From Symsagittifera roscoffensis (lineage: Eukaryota; Xenacoelomorpha; Acoela; Convolutidae), in the NCBI RefSeq assembly GCF_963678635.1, contig NC_087069.1, forward strand, positions 30,544,776-30,608,775: DNA of 64,000 nt. The letters run 5' to 3'. The first letter of the stretch is position 1. Each line of letters begins with the position of its first letter. This document shows positions 1-11,100 of this stretch, one piece after another. The notes beneath the pieces are model-generated. The model saw nothing but the letters and a program-made list of their open reading frames with translations, searched no databases and had not been told where the DNA came from. Both the position numbers and the translations under genes were made by a program.

Positions 1-3000
1 GTGCTGGATATAAGTGGCAAAAAGACTCAGTTGCGTGGGTTGCTTGACACGGGAGCAGTCTTGAGCGTTATACCAATCGAAACTTGGGAGAAGATGGGCT
101 TTGACAAAGGTGACTTGATAGACTCGAGAATACGGCTGTCAGCTGCAAACAAAGGGGCCCTACGGGTGCTGGGCAGGACGCCGATAATAGCCCTCAATTT
201 GGGGGAACGTAACCTGTGGATGAGCTTTATCGTGGTAGAAAACCTAGATGAATCTGACCAATTCATTTTGGGCAGAGACTTCATCAGGAATTTCGACGTA
301 ACGATTGATCTGAATAACGCAATGTTCAGGATACGGAACCCGGATAGGAGGTACGCAATCAAACCGGTAAATTTAATAATGGCAAATGAAAACAAAGCAC
401 CGGTATTCTTGAGTAGGAGGGTGAGGCTAAAAGCTAATGAAGCGGCAGTCGTAAGTTTGAGGATGAAAAATTACAATGAACTAAGTGACAACAAGCAAGT
501 GTGCATAGTTCCGAATCCTAATAGTCAAAGTGCTGCTGTTTTAGGAAGATCATTTTCGATAACGAAGAGCGGCCTCTGCGTCAGTGTCTTGTTGAATACC
601 CTTGATATACCGATCACGATACAGAGAGGGAGGAAACTGGGATATGCTTTACCGGTTAAAACTCGATATGAAACAATTGAGAACTCAAAACAAAATGAAG
701 TTGTTGATTGTCCCAATCACAGGGACAAAATTTGTATCTTGAGACGATTGCAGAAAATAAAAGATTCTTCAGGTCTTATTAAATCACTTAAGTCAGAAAC
801 GGATGATGGTCTTTCGAGCTGTTCGAACTTTCCAGAGCGACCCACACTAGATGAAATGCAAAATGAAAAACCGGTCCTGCCGGAGATTGAACATTTGAGG
901 GGCAAACTGAAAGATGAACAGCTCGAAGCCATCAAGGACGTACTAGAGCGGAACGAGGAAAATTTTTCGAGGCATAAGGCGGATATCGGGTGTTGTAATT
1001 TCGTTGAGCATGAAATAGAACTTGAGGAAAACGCGGTACCACACAGGGAGGGGGCGAGGCGCATGACCCCACACAAATCGGACGCGTGTAGAAAAGAGAT
1101 CGAGACGTTACTAGAGTATGACATGATAGAACCATCCAAGTCACCGTGGGCGTGTGGAGTAGTGATGGCCAAAAAGAAAGGCGACCAGTTGAGGTTTTGT
1201 TGTGACTTTCGATACCTGAACTCCGTCACGGTGAAGGATGCCTATCCCATACCTAGGATTGATGAGAGCCTCTCGAAGTTAGGTGATGCAAAATTTTTTA
1301 CGACTCTTGATTTAGGCTCGGCCTTTTGGCAAGTACCACTAAGGAAGCAGGACAGGGACAAGACAGGGTTTGCCTGCGAGTTGGGTCTGTTTCAATGGAA
1401 ACGGATGCCGTTTGGACTTTGCAATGCCACAGCCACGTTTCAGCGGTTGATGGCACACGCGCTGATAGGCGTAACGAAGAAGTATGGCAACCTGGTAATG
1501 TGCTACGTGGATGACGTGGTAATAGCGACGCCAACACTGGAAGACCACATTGAGAGACTAGACGAAGTGTTTGCATGCATGAAGAGGTCGGGGCTAAAGT
1601 GTAAACCATCAAAGTGCGAGATACTCAAGGACTCAATAAAATACTTGGGCAGGATGGTAGACAAGCACGGCATCAGACCTGATACGGACGCCGTGGAAGC
1701 AGTCCTGACCTGGAAATCACCGAAGACAGAGCACCAGTTGATGAGCTTCCTGGGTTTCGCTAACTATTATAGAGAGTTCATCAAAGGCTATGCAGACAAG
1801 GTATACCCGATGCAACAATTAATGAGACACAAGGGCAAGAAGTTCACGTGGAACAACGCAGCAGAAGAGTCATTCCAGAGGATAAAGAAAGAGCTATGTG
1901 AGGCACCAGTACTGGGTATGCCGACTGAGAAAGGGATGTACGTGCTGGACACGGATGCGTCGGTGGTCGCGATTTCTGGGATTCTCCACCAAGAACAAGA
2001 ATGGAATGGGAAGACAGTCTTGAGACCAATAGCGTACGGGAGCAAAGTCCTGAGTGACACGGAAATGAAGTACGGAGCACCGAAAGCTGAGATGTTCGCG
2101 GTGGTTACCTTTGTCGAGAAATACAGGGCATACCTGGGCAGTGAGCCATTCAAGTTGCGAGTCGACAACAGAGCACTGAGCTGGCTGAAAACGTACTCAA
2201 TGGACCAAAGTTACATTGGGAGGTGGATAGTTCGCCTGGACGGATACAACATGATAATTGAGCATAGAACGCGAGATAAACATCAGAATGCCGACAGCTT
2301 GAGTAAGAAGACGGAGTTCTATGAGAGACAAGAGCAAAGAGAAGCAGACAGACCTGAAATCAAAGATGGCTTCTCATTCATGGACAAGGAAACGTACGAC
2401 AGTCTTCCACTCACGAGATGGCTGGACAAGTCAGGCAAACCGATAGAAGATCATCCTGAATTGCCTAAAGAGCCTCCAGAGAAGACCATCTTGAGGAAGA
2501 GCAAGAGGATTCCGATTGAGATTATACTCAAGTCGAAGATCGTGAGGGAGACGCTCAAGGCAAAAGGCTATGATCTTAACCAGGTGGAAGCAGGAACTGC
2601 ACAGATAGATGATGACTTAATGAGGTTGCTCGAGAAACTATCAGATGATAAGCCAGTGATCCAGGAGAAGGGTACAGAGAAACCGGAATTCACTATACTT
2701 CGGAGAAAAGAGACAGTGAACGATACTGACTCATCAAGAGGAAGCGTCACTGACAGCAAAGATGTCGTGCGGTCACTAGTTGACAAAATCCCCGAAGACA
2801 TTCTGGAGCAGACCAGGGTTAGGAAAAAGAAAGTGACGTTCAAGGAAGATACTGAACACCTGGGACTAGGTCAAGAGTCCGGGGAGTGTTCCAGGTTCAC
2901 GGAAGAAGGAACCGGAGAAGGAAAATTGTCCGGGGAGCGTGAAGGATGGGATGAAGACTCGGATGAGAGCAGCGAAAACCAGGACAGTCTGTGCATGATA

Positions 3001-5883
3001 ATGGCGGAAGAGAAGACAAGGCACCACGACAGGGAGTTACAGACGGATCCATCTTCAGGAACATACAACATGGACATACAGGAGATGCGAGGTGGTGAGG
3101 AACTTGAGAAAATTGCGGTCGCAAGGAAACCATTCAGGGAACTATCATGCAACTCAAACATCAGAACGAATCTGGTGCCAGAAGATGATATGAAAATCGT
3201 GAAAAGGATGATATGCGTGAAACTGAGTGATGACATCCACAACCCTGGTGAGATGAATGGACAGATCATGTCGCTAAAGGAGCATGTCAAGGCAAGATAT
3301 AGGCTGTCAGACCTAATAAGAGCCCAGAAGAATGACAAAATGACAAGTAACCTCTCCAAATGGATCCAGTCGGGGGTCAAGGAGAAGGGGGAACTTGAGG
3401 AAGACAGCTACAAGATCTTGAGCCAGTTCTACAAAGAAAAGAAAGACTTACTTTATCACACAGCTGATGGAGTGGTAGCGTGCAAGAGGAGAGATGAGGA
3501 AAAGATATTACACAAACACAACCTCATCATACTACCACAATTGTACCAGACAGAGGTGCTTTTCAGATCACACGACCAGATGGGTCACCAGGGGATAGAC
3601 AAAGTACAACAAAGGATACTTCACAGATTTGATTGGCCAGGAATGAGAAAAGCTTGCGAGAGATGGGTGAATGCCTGCCTGGCATGTCTCCAGGTAAAAG
3701 ACCCAAGGAAGATGAAGTTTCCCCTCAGGTCCGTTGAGAGCTCGGAGTTCAATGAAGTGGTGCAGATAGACCATCAAAAAATCTGCATGACAGAGTCGGG
3801 ATACAACCAGATACTGGTTATAATAGATCACTTCACAAAGTTGGCGGAAGCGGTTCCGTGCCAGACAGCCTCGGCCGAAGAGACATGTGATCATCTGATA
3901 ACGCATTGGATATCGCGGTATGGTTGTCCAATGACTTTCCAGTCGGACAACGGCAAAGCTTTTGTGGGGGACTTGACAAAAGAATTGATGAAGAGATCGC
4001 ACATTGCTCAAGCACACTCGACGACCTATCATCCGCAGACCAATGGGTTGGTAGAGAGACAAAACAGGACACTGGTCAACATGTTAAGGGTGTACTGCTC
4101 AAGATACATGACGGACTGGAACAAATACCTGCCACAGGTAGTAGGAGCCTACAACAGTACACAGCACTCAACTACGGGCATCAGTCCTTTCATGATGTTG
4201 ACGGGCAGGGAGAGAGCAATGCCTCTGACATTCTTTTACCCGGAATACGAGGGGAAAAGGACGTCGCCTCAGGCATACGTGAAAGAAGCGATCAAAAGAC
4301 AACAGGAGTTGAACGAGCTATGCAGGAGGAACACGGCGCAAGCGCAAATGAGGCAACGCAGGAAATACGACGAAAAAATATTAAGAGCAAAGCCATATGA
4401 AGTGGGCCAATACGTGTGGGTCTTCCAATATGTAATACCGCCCAAGGGAACAAAGAAACTACTCAAGAAGTGGAGGGGACCATTCATGATAACGGAGGTT
4501 CATCAACAAGGACGGTTCTATCGCTTGAGTACTGGGCGAGCGGCACATTATGAAAATCTGAAGCCTCACGTCCCGTCCCCAGAGGATTGGTGCATACCGA
4601 AGGACATGGAGGGTCTTGAGTACCTGGTGGTAGAGCCAGCGTGTGAAGTGAATGAGAAAGGTACTCGAGAGAAAAATGATGGTAATGAGAACTTGAGTTT
4701 GGACGACAATGAAAAGATAGGAGTGGGGTCTGATGCAGGATCATTTGTAGAAGAAGACTGGAACGACCCGGAGCAAGACGAGGTGCCGAAGTGGATGGAG
4801 CCGGATCGACCAACACCACCGGAAACCAGGACTGGCAATCGTAAACGCACCGGCATGAGGTACAACAGGTACGGGGATGACTTCTTGATCAATAAGATAC
4901 AGCCAGATAATTTGGGCGAGGAATTACTGAAGGCAGGCGAACTGGAAGCCGGAGAGGAATGGCAGGTCATTGACGATGGTGGTCATTATCCGCAGGATGA
5001 TTACTCGACGCCAGAAGTAGAAACGGATCTCGAACAGAGTGAGATAGAGAGGAGGGAGAACACGAACTTGAGGATTCTAGAGTGGATGCGTGATGTCAAA
5101 GACGAGAGCCGCGAAGGACAAAGCATTCACCAAGTCGATGTATCAGCAGCAAATTACATGAAGACAGAAGACCCTCTTTTCGGATGGACGGCAACAGACA
5201 GGCCACTGGACATTCCTCAGGACAATTCAGACCCGACAACATCGACGGGGACGTCGATAAATATTTTTGTCCGGGGAGTGGGGGTAGGACTTACCCACAC
5301 CGAAAATTTGATGATAAAGAAGCTCAAGGAAGTGAGAGAAACGAGCGAATTGGAACTGGAGGAAGAAGAGCCAGAGCCTACTATAGGTCGGAATTTCAAA
5401 ACGAAATTCGAAATACCCAATGAAAACTCGGAGAACATCATGATAACAGATAGCGACTTCATCCTGTCAAACAGGACCAGCGCGATCTGCATCACGGCGG
5501 ACATGAGTTTCAAATCAAGATTGGAAGCTGACTTCAAAAGAGAGTACCAGAATGTAGAGTTTCTGTTCAGACAGAGACCAGGACTGGGAGAGATGGCAGC
5601 GCTTCCACCGTCAGTGGCACAAGTCCCGGGCAAATATCTGTGCTTCCTAGTAACGAGGGTCAATGACAGGAACACAATCGATCCCGAACACGTGATATTG
5701 GCACTAACAAGATTACGAGACTTCATGATTGAAAGAGGGATAACAGAGGTCTCAATGCCGGTGTATGACCCAAACAGGGGCAAACTGAGCCCGAGGGAAT
5801 TGTACGCTATCCTACATGTGGTCTTTGCAGAAACTGAGATAATGGTGTATCTTCATAAGAAGTACTACTTGAGCATCGCCTGA
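1..5883 (+). CDS. pol: Ty3/gypsy-like Pol: protease-RT-RNase H-integrase with C-terminal macro-like domain (5' partial)
   Basis: The frame is already open at base 1 and reads straight into the protease signature LLDTGA (about residue 15), so the true start and any gag lie outside the window. RT follows: YPIPRIDESL near 415, LDLGSAFWQ, and catalytic YVDD at 502-505. RNase H begins at VLDTDAS near 650. A long charged linker (about 780-1150) leads to the integrase, with an HH-CC zinc finger (SHDQMGH near 1191, CLAC), a D1257-D1316-E1352 triad whose last spacing is 35 residues, and a GPF motif (KKWRGPF). The final roughly 145 residues (about 1814-1960, from 5440) resemble macro domains of the TARG1/OARD1 type: TSAICITADM, GKYLCFLVT, GITEVSMPVY, then a closing helix and strand. 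The glycine-rich ligand loops are absent. The whole frame is intact, which suggests recent activity. PR-RT-RH-IN is the Ty3/gypsy order; the macro call is by pattern only. Confidence 0.95.
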   Translation: MLDISGKKTQLRGLLDTGAVLSVIPIETWEKMGFDKGDLIDSRIRLSAANKGALRVLGRTPIIALNLGERNLWMSFIVVENLDESDQFILGRDFIRNFDVTIDLNNAMFRIRNPDRRYAIKPVNLIMANENKAPVFLSRRVRLKANEAAVVSLRMKNYNELSDNKQVCIVPNPNSQSAAVLGRSFSITKSGLCVSVLLNTLDIPITIQRGRKLGYALPVKTRYETIENSKQNEVVDCPNHRDKICILRRLQKIKDSSGLIKSLKSETDDGLSSCSNFPERPTLDEMQNEKPVLPEIEHLRGKLKDEQLEAIKDVLERNEENFSRHKADIGCCNFVEHEIELEENAVPHREGARRMTPHKSDACRKEIETLLEYDMIEPSKSPWACGVVMAKKKGDQLRFCCDFRYLNSVTVKDAYPIPRIDESLSKLGDAKFFTTLDLGSAFWQVPLRKQDRDKTGFACELGLFQWKRMPFGLCNATATFQRLMAHALIGVTKKYGNLVMCYVDDVVIATPTLEDHIERLDEVFACMKRSGLKCKPSKCEILKDSIKYLGRMVDKHGIRPDTDAVEAVLTWKSPKTEHQLMSFLGFANYYREFIKGYADKVYPMQQLMRHKGKKFTWNNAAEESFQRIKKELCEAPVLGMPTEKGMYVLDTDASVVAISGILHQEQEWNGKTVLRPIAYGSKVLSDTEMKYGAPKAEMFAVVTFVEKYRAYLGSEPFKLRVDNRALSWLKTYSMDQSYIGRWIVRLDGYNMIIEHRTRDKHQNADSLSKKTEFYERQEQREADRPEIKDGFSFMDKETYDSLPLTRWLDKSGKPIEDHPELPKEPPEKTILRKSKRIPIEIILKSKIVRETLKAKGYDLNQVEAGTAQIDDDLMRLLEKLSDDKPVIQEKGTEKPEFTILRRKETVNDTDSSRGSVTDSKDVVRSLVDKIPEDILEQTRVRKKKVTFKEDTEHLGLGQESGECSRFTEEGTGEGKLSGEREGWDEDSDESSENQDSLCMIMAEEKTRHHDRELQTDPSSGTYNMDIQEMRGGEELEKIAVARKPFRELSCNSNIRTNLVPEDDMKIVKRMICVKLSDDIHNPGEMNGQIMSLKEHVKARYRLSDLIRAQKNDKMTSNLSKWIQSGVKEKGELEEDSYKILSQFYKEKKDLLYHTADGVVACKRRDEEKILHKHNLIILPQLYQTEVLFRSHDQMGHQGIDKVQQRILHRFDWPGMRKACERWVNACLACLQVKDPRKMKFPLRSVESSEFNEVVQIDHQKICMTESGYNQILVIIDHFTKLAEAVPCQTASAEETCDHLITHWISRYGCPMTFQSDNGKAFVGDLTKELMKRSHIAQAHSTTYHPQTNGLVERQNRTLVNMLRVYCSRYMTDWNKYLPQVVGAYNSTQHSTTGISPFMMLTGRERAMPLTFFYPEYEGKRTSPQAYVKEAIKRQQELNELCRRNTAQAQMRQRRKYDEKILRAKPYEVGQYVWVFQYVIPPKGTKKLLKKWRGPFMITEVHQQGRFYRLSTGRAAHYENLKPHVPSPEDWCIPKDMEGLEYLVVEPACEVNEKGTREKNDGNENLSLDDNEKIGVGSDAGSFVEEDWNDPEQDEVPKWMEPDRPTPPETRTGNRKRTGMRYNRYGDDFLINKIQPDNLGEELLKAGELEAGEEWQVIDDGGHYPQDDYSTPEVETDLEQSEIERRENTNLRILEWMRDVKDESREGQSIHQVDVSAANYMKTEDPLFGWTATDRPLDIPQDNSDPTTSTGTSINIFVRGVGVGLTHTENLMIKKLKEVRETSELELEEEEPEPTIGRNFKTKFEIPNENSENIMITDSDFILSNRTSAICITADMSFKSRLEADFKREYQNVEFLFRQRPGLGEMAALPPSVAQVPGKYLCFLVTRVNDRNTIDPEHVILALTRLRDFMIERGITEVSMPVYDPNRGKLSPRELYAILHVVFAETEIMVYLHKKYYLSIA

Positions 5884-6421
5884 GTCGGGTACATGGGGGT
5901 ATCGAGTCGGGTGTGAGGGAGGAGTCTTGAGCTAGGTACTGGGGTGCGGCGCAGGTAAAGGGATCTTAAGATATGATTGGCATGACAATTGAATTTTAAA
6001 AAAGAGTTAACGGTGCTAAAACATAAAATGAATCTGCATGCTTTTAAGGAAATTCCAATTGAATTGTTTTAAGTGATATGAGAATGATAAGATTTTAACC
6101 ATACTGGTGAAAAGGGGGGCCTCTAGGTTAGGAATATGACATGTGAGGTTTTAATATGCTTTCTGTTTTCAGATCAAGTTTGAAAAACAAAGTTGAAAAT
6201 CCAACTATACTCGAAGCGAGAAACAGAAAGGGAAATCTTGATTGAACTCGCGATAATCCGCACCTACAGCAAGTATTTGCAAGGGAACGTTTCTAGAGAA
6301 TTCTTGAGTTGGGTAATACTTAAGTCGGTTGGGTAATTCTTGAGTTGGGTAATACTTAAGTCGGTTGGGTAATTCTTGAGCTGGTTAACACATACCTATA
6401 TACATCCCGAAGTCACGAAGA
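5884..6421. other. Spacer between pol and the second long frame
   Basis: This 538-bp spacer separates two intact coding frames of the same element. I see no open frame in it. It ends in the tandem repeat at 6301-6384. The word cttgag, common across the element's non-coding parts, recurs here. The spacer could hold a subgenomic promoter or splice acceptor for the downstream frame, but no specific site is assignable. Confidence 0.5.
6301..6384. repeat. 36-bp tandem repeat, 2.3 copies
   Basis: Units lie at 6301-6336 and 6337-6372 and are identical. A partial third unit (ttcttgagctgg) ends at 6384. The array stops 37 bp before the ATG at 6422, so it is placed where a leader or promoter element for that frame would be. 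Confidence 0.85.
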
Positions 6422-8137
6422 ATGGCAGACCGATTCTGGAAATCCATGCCCGCGGCCCTGAAGAAGCCCACTCTTGATGAGCTGTACAGACGCCTGAGGG
6501 ACTTGGACTACACCCAAATAGACGAGAGAATGGCGGTGATGCTGAATGCCAATCTCCAGTTGGAGGACCAGGGTGAGTGCAGGGAGTCTGCAACGGAGGC
6601 TGTCTTGATGATCGGCTACACCACCGAGGGAATATCGAACCAAGAACAGACCAGATGGTTGTCTTGGAATGTGGATGGAGGAGTAAGGGGTTTTGACTTG
6701 GCAAGGAATCCTGGCCTGAATAACAATACCGAATATGGCGCAGGGGAATTCCCACTACCGACTAGGCCAACAGTAAGATCCACAAGCCAGAACTCGAGTA
6801 GGGTGCCATCGATGTCACGAACGCAACAGACGACCGAGGCATATCCGGATCTAGGTGTTCTAAAGAAAGAGCTCGAGAAGACGCAGAAGGAAAGGAATAA
6901 GGCGAACCTCGATCGGGATCAGGCAAAGCTGGATCGGGAGAAGGTTCAGCTGGAAAGGGACCAGGCGGTCAACGAGCGAGACCAGGCTCTGAGGTTGCTT
7001 GAGATACAAAAAGCTGAACATCAACAGGAGTTAAGGGTGCGGGAGAACGCCGCAAATCGTGATCAACTGAGGTCGGAATTGGACAGAATAGAACAACGAC
7101 AACGCGAGCTTGATGCACAGAAGGGAGCCAGGCCGAAGGAGCGAGTGGTCACCAGCTCGAGGCCAGAGTCACGTATGGAGGTGGATGAAGCCCCCAGAGC
7201 AAGAGCACGGTTCAACCTTGACCGCGAGGCCCGAGAACACATGAGTGAAGGGTTGGAAGTCTGGATACCGAATGACGCAACGTCTTCCTTGCGTAGCCTA
7301 GAGACGCAACCCATACGCCCACTGATGGATGTGGAGCTGCCGGGATATACCCCAACCTCGACCTCGAGTGACAGTCAGGTGAGCGGCGGCTCATCGCGTC
7401 TGAAAGAACTGGACGAGAGATTGCGACAAAAGAGTCGTGAGAGTTCGGCAAGACCGGAGCTTCCCCCGACGTGGAGGGAACAGCCGGTTAGGAGTGTCGT
7501 GATCTCGAGTTATAAGAAGAATACAGAGGGGAGGTACCACAGGCACAATCGGCTGGACTGGAGTGCGGAGCAGAAAGCTAGGAGAGACTGCTTTCATGAT
7601 GCGGCCTGGGTGCAGTACTTGGCGCCACCCCGGGTACCAGAAGGTGCGGTTCACCTTATCGTAGGGGACAGCCTGGTGCGGGTGTTGACCCGGATCCGAT
7701 CGCACTGGCAGACGGGAATCTTGAGTTTCGCTGGAGCTGCCACGCCACAGATGTTGGCAACGCTTGACATGCTGGGGATGACCAAAGTATACACGGTGAC
7801 CCTGATGGTCGGGACCAACGATGTATCAAGGGGTGAAGCGAGGAAAATAACAAGGCTGCACGATAAGGTGAGCTGCCTTCTTGAGGAACTGAGGATTCAG
7901 ATGGACCCCATCCTGTTGACGATATGTACTGTCCCCTACAACATGATGTTTGATCAGCACGCCTTGGAGATGAACGAGAAGGTGCGGAACCTAAACAAGG
8001 TGATAAGAGACATCCACCGGAAGAGTGTGCTCCCTGTCAGACTGTTGGACGTGGCAGAGCGCATGGAGAAAGAGGGATTCCCTGAAGAAACCTCCAATGA
8101 TGGAATCCATTTTGATAGACCAAGGGGAGCAGAGTGA
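6422..8137 (+). CDS. Coiled-coil plus SGNH/GDSL-type hydrolase protein of the giant retroelement
   Basis: The ATG at 6422 has a good context (A at -3, G at +4) and opens a 571-residue frame ending at TGA 8135-8137. Residues about 145-240 form a strongly charged coiled coil rich in E, R, Q and K. Residues about 405-571 match the SGNH hydrolase blocks: GDS at 415-417, GTND at 464-467, and DGIH with D560 and H563 as the Asp-His of the triad. SGNH domains are known in some retroelement proteins, notably LINE ORFs, where they act as esterases. Finding one downstream of a gypsy-type pol is unusual. The stop falls within what should be the last helix of the SGNH fold, and the same frame continues open for another 7 kb. 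The termination may therefore be leaky or mutational. The N-terminal 140 residues are unrecognised. Confidence 0.88.
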   Translation: MADRFWKSMPAALKKPTLDELYRRLRDLDYTQIDERMAVMLNANLQLEDQGECRESATEAVLMIGYTTEGISNQEQTRWLSWNVDGGVRGFDLARNPGLNNNTEYGAGEFPLPTRPTVRSTSQNSSRVPSMSRTQQTTEAYPDLGVLKKELEKTQKERNKANLDRDQAKLDREKVQLERDQAVNERDQALRLLEIQKAEHQQELRVRENAANRDQLRSELDRIEQRQRELDAQKGARPKERVVTSSRPESRMEVDEAPRARARFNLDREAREHMSEGLEVWIPNDATSSLRSLETQPIRPLMDVELPGYTPTSTSSDSQVSGGSSRLKELDERLRQKSRESSARPELPPTWREQPVRSVVISSYKKNTEGRYHRHNRLDWSAEQKARRDCFHDAAWVQYLAPPRVPEGAVHLIVGDSLVRVLTRIRSHWQTGILSFAGAATPQMLATLDMLGMTKVYTVTLMVGTNDVSRGEARKITRLHDKVSCLLEELRIQMDPILLTICTVPYNMMFDQHALEMNEKVRNLNKVIRDIHRKSVLPVRLLDVAERMEKEGFPEETSNDGIHFDRPRGAE

Positions 8138-8140
8138 CTA
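8135..8140 (+). promoter_or_regulatory. Candidate leaky stop codon (TGA CTA)
   Basis: A single TGA joins two frames that are otherwise one continuous open frame from 6422 to 15301. The next codon is CTA, and UGA followed by CUA is the best known efficient readthrough context in animal mRNAs. No in-frame ATG occurs after it until 8330. The alternative is a simple TGG-to-TGA nonsense mutation in this copy. Confidence 0.45.
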
Positions 8141-11100
8141 AACGACGTCTTCCAAGAACACATAAACGCGCTAGAGGCGGATCTGCTAGAGACAGCCCAA
8201 TTCACATTAGGACCACCTCCGAACCCACCATTCCTTGCCTCAAGGGCCTTGTCTGGTCGCTTGGGACCGAGAGTTGACACTAGAGACAGTTCAAGGAGCA
8301 GCCAGACCAGATTGCAGAGTGCCACGCCAATGGAGTCTGAGGAGGTGACGTCATCAACACCTCCAAGCTCGGCGATATCCTCAGTGGTAGTGGCGGAGAG
8401 CAAACGGGAAAAGAAGTCTATGGAGACCGCTCGCTTGAGATATCCTGAGAAGGTGAAAGAACTGGATCTAGAGAGTTTGGAATGCAGGCGAGAATTGGCG
8501 GAAACCCTGGGGATCGAACGAGTGTCACACGAGGATTTGAATAGGCATCATTGCGTGGACTGGTTGAAAGCTCATGAGGCGAACTTCTCGAGAGCGAAGT
8601 TGATGGAGACCACAGACCTGACTGGAATTCCCACAAAAGCGATCATGGGACCCATTAACTACAGACCTATCAAGCTGCTGGGGAGTCCTGGACTTATAGC
8701 AGAACCTCCCAAGCACCGAACTAGCATCGCCAGGATCAGGTTGGCAACCCCGGCACAGTTAAAGGTGGTAGACAAGCTGCTCAATCCGGGAGGAACGGGA
8801 TTGCCAGATGCCGCTTACGAAGGCTCGAAATTGGCGGAAGACCCCAGGTACGGGAAGCCCTGTGGGAGTACCCAGCTGGCCAAAACCCTGGCAGTTTATG
8901 ATAGAGCAGATCCAGCTGCTGCGAGAGTAGTCATTGTGGCGGGATCAGACTTCGAAGGAACGTCTCCCAAGTTGTTCTGGCCGGAGACTTTGATATACTC
9001 TTTGCCAGGAGCTGAATTAAATCAGATGTTAACTCTGGTGGTGGCAATAAAGTCGGAGATGCCCTGTGAACCTGAGCTGCTATTGTTTGCAGGAATGAAT
9101 GATCACCTGCACGCGATGGGACTTCTTGAGCAACTAAAGGGCGATGAAATTCCGACATCGAGGAAGATATGGGAAGCCATTCAAGCGTTGTTTGCGGCGA
9201 TGAATGAAGTGCAAGAGAATGTTGTCTCGAGATTCGGGTCCAAGACGAAGGTGGTGTTTACCACATCCCCTGGATACGCGAATATGCCACCCGCCCTACA
9301 GTTCGTGTACGCGGTCTTGATCCTGATAGCAGAAGGGAATGAATGGCGGATTCTAATGGCGGCTCCCAATCGGGAGTTGGAGCCATCGAACCTGAGGCTT
9401 CGCAAGTCAGAATTGGCGGCGGCATGGGCGGACATATCTCATGCACTGAGGGGCTTTTATGGACTAGCCGACATCCTGATCGTATTAGACGAGGTGCTCT
9501 TGCTAGAGATATCGAACTTTGCCAGGCAACTCAAGTTCAGCCCAGTCATCGGGGACGATCACCCGGCGATAAGCAAATTAACGGCCAGCTTGTGGTTTCG
9601 GAGTATGGACGTGAAGATCACAAACTCCACCAGCAAGTCTAGAGGTCCCAGTAACGAGAGAAGAATTGTGGCCGAGACGGAAAAGCAATTAGAATCGATG
9701 AAATATCGTTTGACCCAAGAGAATGGCTGGTGGCCATTTTTGACACCAAGGCTGGAGAACGCCACGAACAAGACAAGGGAGGAAGCACCACCCCTCGTGA
9801 AACAAGTCTGGAGTTTTCTGGAGAAACAACTGGAGCTGGCCGAAACAAGAGACATGACGGTGGCTAGATTTGTCTCGGCCGCCAATGAAGTGACGATTGG
9901 AGGGTTCTGGAGAGAGCACGCCAAAGGCGAATTGAAGACTAGGAGGGATTACGAGATTCTCAAGTTCTTGAGTCCTTGCTGGGAGAAGGAATTCTTGGCA
10001 GGAATATTCGGTACCACGGCGACTATCTTTGGAGCCTTCGTGCAGGAGATACTGGGCATGCCCATCAGCCTGCTCTTGGCCCTGTATTTGGTCTACCCCA
10101 GATACTTGTTCAACATGGGCCCAGCATACATGTTTAGTCGAGGAGTGGAGACACTTCGAGTTGATGGGTACCTGGCACTAGTACTCTTGACCCATGGGGA
10201 ATTGGTGTCGTTTCATCGATTAATGGAATATGGAGAGCCTCTGTCCATGGGGAGAGTCCACACGAGCATTGAAACCAGCTCCTACAAGTGTGCCGCAGGG
10301 TTGAAGACGTTGCTAGTACAATACCTCATGATGCAAAATCGGCACATGACGGGTGAAGATGAGAATCCAACTTCGAGAGAAGAATGGAAGAAGACGAACA
10401 GAGGGATGCCTCTGTTGACGGACCTATGCCTGGCAATGAGGTCGGACCCAATGGGGATAATCCGGGGCCTAGAGGAGGTGGTGACCTGCATTTATGGTCC
10501 AGCAGTGACGTACGCGTTCCCAGACCCCCTGGTGACCACGTATCGTCACTCTGTAACGCACTTGAGTCTTATCAGTATACTGGATGGGACGGCGTTAAAT
10601 TGGTGTCAGCAGGAGGTGCTCAGAGGGCGAATGAGCAACACGGTACTCTTTGGAAAGGTGAAAGATGCCGAGCTAATGGTGTACAACTTCAGGGGGCAAA
10701 TGCAATGTAGAATGGGAGGCAAGCGAGAGGGTCCCATCGAAATGTATCCCAAATTCTGGAACTTGAACCCATTGACGGCAGACGGACGAGAAATCTTGAG
10801 AATTCCTGCCTGGAAGGAGTGCTTCGCATTGGTGAAGAGGGAGCTGGAGACCATAATGGAGAAGGAAATCCTCCCAGCCACCATGCCTGAGTTCCCAATA
10901 GTCAGGAGGATGACCTTAGGAATGAATAGTCCCTTGGTAGTTCCCTCCATAATGGCGAGGATGACGACGGAGGAAATGCAGAAGGATTTCACTGATGGCT
11001 GGGACCCCCTGTTCATCGGCTACACGGCGGCGGTCTACTTCCATACCAGCGAGACGAAGGTAAATTCGTGGACGACGCAAGCGAAAAAGAGTAGAGGTTC

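Noticed and set aside
1-60. Gag upstream of pol
   Set aside because: The window starts inside the protease; no gag-like sequence or CCHC knuckle is visible.
8135-8137. TGA read as selenocysteine or tryptophan by an altered code
   Set aside because: TGA ends other intact frames here (for example 5881-5883 and 15299-15301) and no SECIS-like structure was noticed. Leaky stop or nonsense mutation is simpler.
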